Assembly (NCBI GenBank): GCA_963971535.1
Contig: OZ020593.1
Span: 33,783,977-33,847,976, forward strand
Length of the DNA stretch: 64,000 bases
Reading direction: 5' to 3'
Source: Notolepis coatsorum
Lineage: Eukaryota; Chordata; Actinopteri; Aulopiformes; Paralepididae
The notes beneath the pieces are model-generated. The model searched no databases. It saw nothing but the letters and a program-made list of their open reading frames with translations, and was not told the origin of the DNA. Made by a program: the position numbers and the translations under genes. This document shows positions 32,317 through 42,168 of the stretch, piece after piece. Each line of letters opens with the position of its first letter. Within the stretch, counting starts at the first letter, position 1.

Positions 32317-35300
32317 ATGTTCATCGGCACAGTCGAAGTGGAGCAGGAAAAACACATCAGACTGATGGAGACAAAATTCAAGGAAAGTCCGTGGAATGAA
32401 ACAGTGAGGATAAACAGAAAAGCAGTGACTTTCAAACTGGATACAGGCGCTGACTGCAACGCCATGTCAGTGAAAACGCTGAATGAACTGGACGTTAGAG
32501 GCAGACTCAGGGTGAGCAAATGCAAACTAGTTGCTTTCTTTGGGCAAAAGATTTCACCACTGGGCAAGAGAGCACTGACATGTGAGCACAAAGGCCAAAA
32601 GCATAATATAGAGTTTGAAATTACACAGCAGGATGTACCAGCTACACTAGGCGGAGCCACTTGTGAGAAACTAGGTTTAGTAAAGAGAATGCATGACATT
32701 TCCAAGGAAAGTGACATTCTTAAGGATTATGATGATCTGTTCAGTGGACTGGGCTGCTTACCCGGTCAGCATCATATTCAAGTTGACCCCACTGTTACAC
32801 CTGTAGTGCATGCTCCCAGGAGGGTCCCAGTCGCGCTCAGAGACAGGGTAGTTGAGGAACTACAGCGCATGGAGAAATTGGGGGTAATAACAAGGCAGAT
32901 TGAGCCAACTGAGTGGGTTAACAGTATGGTGACTGTGGTCAAACCAAATAAACTCAGAATCTGCATGGATCCTAAGGACTTAAATGAAGCTATTAAACGG
33001 GAGCATTACCCATTGCTCACTGTGGAGGAAGTAGTTTCCCGTATGCCAAACGCCAAGTTCTTCTCAGTGTTAGACGCTAATCAGGGTTTTTGGCAAATAA
33101 AGCTTGACGAAGAAAGTTCAAAGCTATGCACCTTTAACACTCCCATAGGTAGGTACAGATTCTTACGTCTACCGTTTGGTATTTCATCTGCGCCAGAGGT
33201 GTTTCAAAGGGCAATAGCACAGATGATTGAAGGTCTAGAAGGTGTCGTAAACATCATAGATGACATGCTTGTATGGGGAGACACCAAGGAAGAGCACAAC
33301 CACAGGGTGCTTAAACTGTTAGACAGAGCAAGGGAATACAACTTGAAACTGAACAGGAACAAGTGCGCTGTCAGGACAAGTGAAATAAGATACATAGGAC
33401 ACATACTCAGCGCCAGTGGGCTGAAACCAGATGGGGAGAAGGTGAGAGCAGTGACACAAATACCCCCACCACAGAACAAACAGGACCTGCTCAGGTTCAA
33501 TGGTATGGTTCAATATCTCGCCAAGTTCATACCAAATCTGTCAGATGTCAGTGCACCGTTAAGGAAGCTGCTTGAAAATGACATAGAGTGGCACTGGGAG
33601 GAACCACAAAAGAGGAGTTTTGAACAAATCAAACAGCTAGTCACTAGTGCTCCAACCCTGAAGTTTTATGACGTCAACAAACCAGTGACTATGTCAGTAG
33701 ATGCCAGCTCAGAAGGCCTCGGAGCGGTCCTACTACAAGATGAGCAACCTGTAGCTTTTGGGTCTAGGTCTCTCACTGACTGTCAGCGCAGGTATGCCCA
33801 GATAGAAAAAGAGCTACTTGCTATAGTCTATGGATGTGAAAAATTCCATCAGTATGTTTATGGAAAAAGCATACACGTTGAGAGCGACCACAAGCCTTTG
33901 GAGAGCATCTTTAAAAAGCCTTTACACCAAGCTCCTATGAGGCTACAGTCAATGCTGCTTAGGTTGCAAAGGTACAGCCTAAAAGTCACCTACAGGCCAG
34001 GCAAGGAACTTCATATTGCAGATGCTCTAAGTCGAGCGTTCCTGAAAGAGCAGAAAGAAGATCTATTGGAGAAAGACTTGGAAGTGAATATGATCACTCT
34101 GCAGCTGCCGATATCAGAGGAGAAACTGCACACATTCAGAACAGCAACGGCAGAAGACCCCGAAATGCAGCTACTAAAAGAAACCACACTCAAGGGATGG
34201 CCGAAAGACAGAAGTGCTGTACAAAAGGAAATTCAACCCTATTGGACATTTAAAGAAGAAATCTCACACGCAGATGGTCTGATGTTCAAGGGAGCGAAGC
34301 TCATTGTTCCGCAGCAGTTGAGACAAGAAATGATTAACAAAATCCATGAGTCACACTTAGGAATTGTTAAGTGCAAGGAAAGAGCCAGAGACATTTTATA
34401 TTGGCCATGCATGTCTTCACAAATTGAGGAGATGGTATCTCAGTGTGCCATATGTAATGAGAACAGGAACAACAATCAGAGAGAACCGTTGCTCCCACAC
34501 CCAGTACCAGACAGACCGTGGTCAAAAGTAGGGAGTGATCTCTTTCATTATAAGGGATCTGAGTTCCTGCTGTGTGTGGACTATTTCTCAAAGTTCCCGG
34601 AAATCACAAAACTGAGAGACACTACCAGTGGCAGTGTCATTGTCGGACTGAAATCAATATTTGCCAGACATGGCATTCCTGATGTTGTCTTCACGGATAA
34701 TGGTCCTCAGTATTCCAGTGCTGAGTTCAAGGACTTTGCAGAAAGCTGGGAATTCATCCACACCACGTCGAGTCCCGGTCACGCCCAGTCAAATGGGCAA
34801 GCAGAAAGAACAGTACAGACTATCAAAAATATGCTGAAGAAATCAGAAGGAAGTAATGGCGACCCCTACATATCGCTATTGGAGTATCGCAACACACCGC
34901 TGGAAGGTGTAAGACTATCACCGGCACAGTTGCTCATGGGACGGCGGCTGAAAGGAAAACTGCCTGCCTCGACATCACTGCTCACTCCAGAAGGAACTAC
35001 ATACGTGCGTAGGCAGTTGAGTGACAAACAGGAGAAACAAAAACTCTACTTCGACAGGCAAACAAAAAGACTGCCTGACCTACAAGCAGGAGAAAACGTC
35101 AGGGTTCAAAGAGGTGAAACATGGCAGCCGGCCGTGGTCCTGCACAAACATGACCAACCGCGTTCATATGTGGTTCGCACACCGGATGGGAGACAGTACA
35201 GGAGAAACAGAAAATACCTGAGACAAACGGAGGAGAGAATTTTTCCATCTACAAATGAACAGGATGCTTACCAGAACGTGGACTGTGACAAGAGAGAAAA

Positions 35301-35439
35301 TCTGGCAACACGCACACATTCAGAAGAGAACACAGGTGTTGCAGACCAAACAGAGACACATGATGGACAATCTGAAACGCAGCCGTATCAGACTAGGTCT
35401 GGTAGACCAGTTAAACTACCTCTTAGATACAGAGAGTAA
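32317..35439 (+). CDS. Gypsy pol: protease, reverse transcriptase, RNase H, integrase
   Basis: An uninterrupted 1,040-codon polyprotein. Protease active site LDTGAD lies at residues 41-46. Reverse transcriptase follows with SVLDANQGFWQ and RFLRLPFGISSAPEVFQR; its catalytic box reads NIIDDMLVWG at about residue 312. RNase H shows MSVDASSEGLGAVLL at about 458. The integrase has the HHCC zinc finger (HESHLG ... CAICNEN) near 675-715, then the D,D-35-E core with GSDLFHYKG, FTDNGPQYSS (about 794) and SNGQAERT. The upstream frame is open into the end of gag, so the ATG at 32317 may not be the true start. All catalytic residues are present, so this pol may still be functional. Confidence 0.92.
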   Translation: MFIGTVEVEQEKHIRLMETKFKESPWNETVRINRKAVTFKLDTGADCNAMSVKTLNELDVRGRLRVSKCKLVAFFGQKISPLGKRALTCEHKGQKHNIEFEITQQDVPATLGGATCEKLGLVKRMHDISKESDILKDYDDLFSGLGCLPGQHHIQVDPTVTPVVHAPRRVPVALRDRVVEELQRMEKLGVITRQIEPTEWVNSMVTVVKPNKLRICMDPKDLNEAIKREHYPLLTVEEVVSRMPNAKFFSVLDANQGFWQIKLDEESSKLCTFNTPIGRYRFLRLPFGISSAPEVFQRAIAQMIEGLEGVVNIIDDMLVWGDTKEEHNHRVLKLLDRAREYNLKLNRNKCAVRTSEIRYIGHILSASGLKPDGEKVRAVTQIPPPQNKQDLLRFNGMVQYLAKFIPNLSDVSAPLRKLLENDIEWHWEEPQKRSFEQIKQLVTSAPTLKFYDVNKPVTMSVDASSEGLGAVLLQDEQPVAFGSRSLTDCQRRYAQIEKELLAIVYGCEKFHQYVYGKSIHVESDHKPLESIFKKPLHQAPMRLQSMLLRLQRYSLKVTYRPGKELHIADALSRAFLKEQKEDLLEKDLEVNMITLQLPISEEKLHTFRTATAEDPEMQLLKETTLKGWPKDRSAVQKEIQPYWTFKEEISHADGLMFKGAKLIVPQQLRQEMINKIHESHLGIVKCKERARDILYWPCMSSQIEEMVSQCAICNENRNNNQREPLLPHPVPDRPWSKVGSDLFHYKGSEFLLCVDYFSKFPEITKLRDTTSGSVIVGLKSIFARHGIPDVVFTDNGPQYSSAEFKDFAESWEFIHTTSSPGHAQSNGQAERTVQTIKNMLKKSEGSNGDPYISLLEYRNTPLEGVRLSPAQLLMGRRLKGKLPASTSLLTPEGTTYVRRQLSDKQEKQKLYFDRQTKRLPDLQAGENVRVQRGETWQPAVVLHKHDQPRSYVVRTPDGRQYRRNRKYLRQTEERIFPSTNEQDAYQNVDCDKRENLATRTHSEENTGVADQTETHDGQSETQPYQTRSGRPVKLPLRYRE

Positions 35440-35742
35440 CTGGAGTGTTTTCATATGCATGTTGTTGGAGTATTTTCATATTCAAGTTTTCGCATTAAGT
35501 GCTTTGCATTATGTCATGGTTCAAGTGGGTTTAAGTTACAGGATCCTTTAAAGTGAAAGTTGTCTGTGACTAACATTGTTATTTCATTTACAGCAGGTGG
35601 ATGCTCTGAGTAAACATTTAAGTTGGGAAATGTTTGTTAAGTTTGTTTTTGGGAAATAGGACGTGTTAGCAAGAGTTCAAGCTAAACAAAGGTAGAATAC
35701 TAAGTTCTGTTTGAGAAAAAAAAAATATGTTAAAGAGAAGGA
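35440..35742 (+). other. Gypsy 3' untranslated region with polypurine tract
   Basis: About 300 bp without coding potential. AAAGAGAAGGA (35732-35742), immediately before the 3' LTR, is the likely polypurine tract for plus-strand priming. Confidence 0.75.
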
Positions 35743-35921
35743 TGTGATGTATTAGGTTCGGGTTTGAACCTCTTTGATTGCCGTTGTTATTGTGACGTCA
35801 CCAGGAAGGCGACACACACAAGTTGAACGTGACAGACGTGAGCGACATGAATGGATGCAGTTACGAACGAGTCAATAAAGGAATCTTATTGAACCTCGGG
35901 TTAAGCCTCGTCAATATAACA
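35743..35921 (+). repeat. Gypsy 3' LTR
   Basis: 179 bp, no difference from the 5' LTR seen on reading; followed by the ACGTT duplication. Confidence 0.95.
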
Positions 35922-36602
35922 ACGTTGTCATTTTTCGGCCTATTTATGAATCGTTTTCAAATAAACGCTAGATTATCGATATCAAATAAACGCTAGATTA
36001 TCGATAGTGTACTTATGCACGCTATAGAAGCGGGCTGAAAAATCGATTATCTTATTTCCTGATCAGCTACACACACTCACAGCCACACACACACACATAT
36101 GGGACACGTTGATATATAGGTGAAAACAGCTCTGATTAGCCCAATACTGGTAAAATAGATTCCTTACCTCAGATCAGATGTTCTCCAAAAAGATTATTCC
36201 AATTCCTGATCGCCATTCCAAATATCGATCGCGTTTATTGATCCAACGCTGGGTACTGGAAACATATATTCCACGCTGTTCTGATGGTCCACAATGAGTC
36301 CGATCGGCTCGGGTTACTTGCCTGAGAAGTAAAATGTGGATTCCGGACTCTTTTTTTGCCATGCGTTTCATTCAGTCTAATCCAATGGGGTGCAGTACCA
36401 TCCGGAGAGACGATAGGGGCGGTATTTTCCCAATTCGAGCTCAGAGAGAGTGCCAGTGATAACGTGAGGCTAGATTGATGAAATATGAATGGAAATCGCT
36501 AATAAAAAAAATAACGATTAAAAAACGGCATATCTCGTTCCTGGCACTCAACGGTTGGCATGAAATAACGAATTATGCTGTGGCTGGCACTCAAAGTGTT
36601 AA

Positions 36603-37711
<1,109 letters not shown>

Positions 37712-38700
37712 CTCCCTCATCTATCAATCACTCTGTCCATTTATCTAATTCTGTCTGAATATAAACATTATATGAATTGGCCAATAATTGTTGATACGTT
37801 ACGCCAATTGACAAATTTGGGTTATTTCCATGAAAGACTGTCTTTTCACGAGACACATTATTCATACGGCGCACGTATGAGCAATTACTGACTAGTCAAC
37901 ATCCCTTAACCCATTTAGAAGCCCTTTAGGTGCTGCTATTGATTCAGAAAACAGGGCAGGATTAAACATAATGTCTATTGTGCGGTGGATCGCTCCTTTA
38001 GCAAACACTGACCTGGGGCTTAATACATTTTTCTCAATAGGTTTGTCAAATAACCTTTACTCATTTTGCCCATGCAATGGCAGCTCTTAACAATGCTATG
38101 GTCTCCTTTTGTTTCACTATTCTCAACAATTAGTGTTCCATTTCATATAGGCATACGTAGGAGCCTACTAGTAGTAGAAGTAGTGTTTCACAAACAGAGG
38201 AAGAACAGTGGAGGCGTGTTTTATTTCATCATACTTATACAATGTGATCAAATGCAGGGACTCCTAGCCTACGGTGGGGGGACCTGAGTGCGAGGTCAAA
38301 TTATTTTAGTAGCCAATTAGGTGGGAAAGGCAAGGTATAATGTATTGCATGATGATCTCTAAAGTTAACAAGCTAGCCATATTTCAAAAACTAAAGACGT
38401 GTTCTTGATAGCATTAATGAAAGCTAATGATCCATCTCGTTCAAATGAAGAATTAGAACTTGGATATTTTACTATGCAGCGGGGGTCCGTCTGCGAGACC
38501 AGGGTCACTCAGAAGGACGTACAGTACATCCCAATTAGCTCTTTTTGTGATAGTTAACAATGGAAGTGTGAAATGTGCCATTCTTTGAACACTGTCCAAC
38601 AACCCCCTCAGTTCATTGCACTTGTGCGAAAGTTAACTTGCTTTTTAATGCTTGTTGAGTAGTTCAATGTTTTACTCTAATTCTACAGAAATGGTTAGTG
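37712..38700. other. unassigned sequence
   Basis: No gene or known repeat recognised. Confidence 0.45.
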
Positions 38701-38760
38701 TCTGTCTTAGGCTAAGTAGGCTACTAGTCTGTACACAAAAAAGGGGGGCATTGGAACATT

Positions 38761-38973
38761 ATGAATCTGTATTATGAATCCTTGATTTCCTTTGTTAAGC
38801 CACATGGGCCAATGCCATTCAAGGCCTCTTATCTCCACTTTGATAAGGAAGCTGTCTTCAAAAGCACGTTTCTGATGAGAGCGGCCAGAGAGTGGGACGC
38901 CATTGTGACATTGGCATGCTTGGTGGTATTAATTTTCACACTGTCGCTGGTGATGTATGGGGCTATTGGGTGA
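38761..38973 (+). CDS. candidate exon with one membrane segment
   Basis: A 70-codon frame, open upstream to at least 38,746, encodes a charged stretch (YLHFDKEAVFKSTFLMRAAR) followed by a clear hydrophobic segment of about 20 residues (IVTLACLVVLIFTLSLVMYG). A donor-like ATTGG|GTGAAC sits at its end, and an acceptor-like pyrimidine tract with CTACAG lies at about 38,688. The composition is protein-like and unlike the surrounding repeats. I do not recognise the family. It could be an exon of a host membrane protein gene or chance. Confidence 0.3.
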   Translation: MNLYYESLISFVKPHGPMPFKASYLHFDKEAVFKSTFLMRAAREWDAIVTLACLVVLIFTLSLVMYGAIG

Positions 38974-39265
38974 ACATGGTGTGTGTATGTGTGTGTGGGT
39001 GGGTGGGGGAAGTCTGACTTTGTGGGAAGCTGTTCGGGGGGTCGAGCTGTCCCTGTTTCTCAGTCTGAACCCAGAGGACCGGGCACGCCAATTAAGGCCA
39101 CTATTTCAGCTTGACTACGCTGAGGTGGCCAACTCTTTACCTTGTTTGTGTCACTGACACAATGCCTGCACTCAGCATAACAAAGTTGACACACTGAGGC
39201 AGGCTCTGTGTGTTTTGGCGTGGGAGAGCAGAAAAATATGTTCCCTTCTATAGCACAGAACCTTG

Positions 39266-39380
39266 TGCCATTAGTGTAACCGAGTGGATTTGAACCTGGG
39301 ACCATAGGATCCACATACGGCTGCACTAACCAGCTGAGCTAAAGGGAGCTAACTGACCGACTCGTCAGTAGTTGGAGAAT
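39266..39380 (-). repeat. tRNA-like SINE head or tRNA pseudogene
   Basis: On the minus strand a perfect A box TAGCTCAGCTGG (39330-39341) and B box GGTTCAAATCC (39286-39296) are spaced as in a tRNA. The T stem pairs poorly, so a working tRNA is unlikely. The middle contains GTGGATCCTATGG, shared with copies at 40.4 and 55.0 kb. Similarity to the 40.4-kb copy extends upstream of the A box (GACTCGTCAGTA-type sequence). Confidence 0.6.
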
Positions 39381-40340
39381 TATCCGACGTTTCCCCACAA
39401 AGGGTTCATTATTATTATTACTATTCTCATAAGTGACATTTATTGCAAGCATTAGTTATTGCCTGGTGCCGCCTAGTGGACACACTTTGGAACATGCATT
39501 TATGACTCTGGACAGGTAAGCTGCCTCTGCGCCGGTGCAACGTGCTATTTAAATGAAACTCTTGGCCATATGCCTTTAAGGTGAAAAGCCCCGTGGGCGA
39601 ACTGACTGGCTAATGGTAGGTTGCATTGTATGCACCGTTTATATCCACAATGATCTCTTTACATGTATAACCAGTGGCTAATGTATGCCGTTTTATTTCC
39701 CTTTTTTGGATAGGTAAATAATCTGACTACTGACTGTATCGACTGACCGAAGCTTAATGCTGACTACTGCTGACTATTTACTCTATCGACTCTGACTAGT
39801 AACTGACTGTATGATACAGCTACTATTAGTTAGCTACTGACTGTACTGCCAACTGCTGACCATTGCTAAATGCTGGCTGTTAACTGGCTATCAACTGCTG
39901 CTAGCTGGCCTATGCTAAATACTACTAACTATTTGCTGCTGCTGAATGCTACGACTAGGCTGCTACTGACTGCTAGCTACCAGCTAACTGCTGGCTAATT
40001 GGCCACCTGGTGATAACGGCAATAGCAATACAGTTGTCTTCATGACTGAATGTTTGGACATGGAGTCCGAATAAAATCACCATTCTTGCAAAGTCGGAAT
40101 TGTTTCCTTTGGTTCCTATTATCAGTCATTCGCCTACGCCCTTCCAATGGGGACATCTAGTTGACACATTGACAGTGACTGCTAGATAATTGGACAGTAG
40201 TTTACAGTTGTCCTCCCTCTCAGAAGTGCGTCCTCACGTGTTCTTTCAACCATGCATCATGCACTTTCCCGGGGTTAAGGCACTGAGATACGACGCCTAT
40301 ATGTCAACCTGGATACAGATTCACTGGGCAGTGAGATCCC
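39381..40340. other. low-complexity CTGACTA-rich stretch
   Basis: Between about 39,720 and 40,010 the sequence is a degenerate repeat of CTGACTACTGACTG-like words. A segment near 39,510 (CTCTGGACAGGTAAGCTGCC) weakly resembles the BEL LTR near 41,252, so an old LTR scrap is possible. No gene is found. Confidence 0.4.
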
Positions 40341-40344
40341 ACCG

Positions 40345-40475
40345 CTGCCACCAATGTAACTGAGTGGATTTGAACCTGGGACCATAGGATCCACAAGCGG
40401 CCGCACTAACCAGCCAAACTAGGGTCAGACCTGTTAGCAGGTGCTGGTTGACTGCGACTGACTCGTTAGTACTGT
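40345..40475 (-). repeat. second tRNA-like copy
   Basis: Minus-strand B box GGTTCAAATCC (40366-40376) is intact; the A box is degraded (TAGTTTGGCTGG, 40410-40421). The GTGGATCCTATGG core is present, and the flanks resemble the 39.3-kb copy. Confidence 0.6.
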
Positions 40476-40689
40476 AGTTTACATTAGTTACTGTGTGTTC
40501 TGCAACTAAATTATTAATGCACTGTTGCCAACAACAGACACAATGCATTGTTTTGCTATGTGGTCTTTGAATGAAAGTAATCATATTCTCCAATAGCCAA
40601 AGGGGTTATGAAATCGATTTCGTCCAATCAATGAATTCATTCAACCTCTATTTAGACGAAAATCGTTGATAATTAAATTCTCATGTCAG

Positions 40690-41017
40690 ATGATGCCGAG
40701 AAATACAACACACAAAGAATACAATAAAAAAAAAACGACAACGACAAGAAAGTCAATCAATGAAACAATTAAAAACAACTTCAGACTGGGGAGAAGTGGT
40801 TGGTCATTAAAGATGTAAACTGTCCAAAGGATACTAAGGTATTGAGTTTTAAAATAGATTTCAAGATGTTCAGGGTACAGAAGCTTAAAGCAGATTTCCC
40901 GAGTTCAGTGTAAACTCTGGGGGATGGAAGTGTAAGCCAATCATTGGAGCGAGTATGATAAGGTCCAGACGATCCGTCCAATAGTGAAGTGATATAACAA
41001 TCTCCAACAATGGCTTT
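40690..41017 (-). pseudogene. LINE ORF C-terminus, distal half split by BEL
   Basis: On the minus strand, starting exactly at the BEL insertion point, the frame reads IVGDCYITSLLDG, YHTRSNDWLTLPSPRVYTEL and GKSALSFCTLNILKSI before a stop at about 40,781. This is the C-terminal tail of a Jockey/I-group fish LINE. It continues the frame found at 48,507-48,960 on the other side of the BEL element. The 3' UTR runs to about 40,690. Confidence 0.8.
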
Positions 41018-42115
41018 TGTTCTGAAGGTCCAGATTAATACTGAAAGTCTGCGTTTATTATTTTGTATAACTTGTATATTGTTTATATATATAAGATATA
41101 TATCCAACGCCATCCGTTTGCACCATAGTATTATTCACTCGCCTCATTGGGTCCCGCCCTTGACATTGGAGGCGCCACTAGACGAGCCCCCCAGACAGAG
41201 TTCAAAGACATGTCCGGGCAAGTTCAGACATGCCCATAGCAGGCGCATTGATTCTGGACAGGTAAATCGGCTGCGCCCTAGAAATCAGTCTGAGTATATA
41301 TATTGTAGATGGCGCAAGCAGCCGGCAGAGTGAGTGAACAGTGGAAGTAACGAGTCGGCAGTATCAGGAGAAGCAGCAGAGCGAGATCGTAATACGTTCG
41401 GTACAGTTGTACACAGACCTACCAGCGGTGTATCGTTACGGATAGCTAGTAGCTACTTAGATACGACCATAATATTGTAGAGCCATTATTGGCGCAGTAT
41501 AGTGACTTGTGTAAGCGAAGTAACGTGGAGAAACGTATAGTTAAAACCATCGGCGTTTGGATCTAACTACTCCCTGAAGACCGTCCTCGGGCTAGCTTCC
41601 AGTACAAACGAAGCTAGCTAGCTACCATCTATGCCATCGGGCTTTGGATTAAGAGCTATTAACCCTGCCATCGGGCACTAGGATTACAAGGACCGGTTCC
41701 ATACGAGACCCCTTTTCTTCAGTGACCACAGGATTATCCGACCATTCTTCAATTCCTCCGGAGCTTACAACTCCAGAGGGAAATCATCGTCTCCAGCTAC
41801 CCCCTTGCTTTGCCCCGTATCACCTCTTCTCACTCCCTGCAGAGCTCCGGTCGAGTATTCTTAACCTAGGAAATATTCATTCCCACTGACTTTGATACTC
41901 TGACATTCTACTATTAAAAGAGCAACGTGATAATTCAGTTGTATATTGATATGACGATTAAAATACTGTAAACTTGGTATCCTTGTCCCTGTGCCGTCAA
42001 TTGAGTGTCTGCCATATTTATCTAACTGTACTGTCTGGCTAGTAATATTCTTTAGTAGTGGTTTAATCTAAACAATCTTTTAATACAGTCCGGGTTGTGT
42101 AGCCCCTCAGCTACA
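41018..42115 (+). repeat. BEL 5' LTR (1,098 bp)
   Basis: About 1.1 kb shared with 47404-48506. TTGGTCCTTCAAGCCGGATG (42117-42136) directly after it is the likely primer binding site. Confidence 0.95.
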
Positions 42116-42168
42116 ATTGGTCCTTCAAGCCGGATGGTATCAGTAATAATAATCATATTAATAATAAT

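Larger units (their letters stand above)
31290..35926 (+). mobile_element. Gypsy LTR retrotransposon (Mag/K02A2.6-like), young
   Basis: Two 179-bp LTRs (31295-31473, 35743-35921) that I find identical by eye flank gag and pol frames. The insertion is bordered by ACGTT on both sides (31290-31294, 35922-35926), the 5-bp duplication expected of integrase. LTRs begin TGTG and end AACA. Identical LTRs mean a recent insertion. The only apparent defect is a frameshift in gag near 31,730. Confidence 0.92.
31052..36602. mobile_element. piggyBac-like non-autonomous element hosting a Gypsy copy
   Basis: TTAA (31052-31055) is followed by CAGTTTGAGTGCCAG; the other end reads CTGGCACTCAAAGTG followed by TTAA (36599-36602). 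The 15-bp ends match at 14 positions and resemble the termini of the 9-kb piggyBac (CACTTTGGGTGCCGG). An internal CTGGCACTCAACGGTTGGCA near 36,541 echoes the right terminus. Subtracting the Gypsy insertion leaves about 0.9 kb without a transposase, so it would need an enzyme in trans. Confidence 0.7.

Noticed and set aside
39266-39345. Functional tRNA gene on the minus strand
   Set aside because: A and B boxes are good, but the T stem has several mismatches and a near-copy with a broken A box lies 1.1 kb away, pointing to a repeat.
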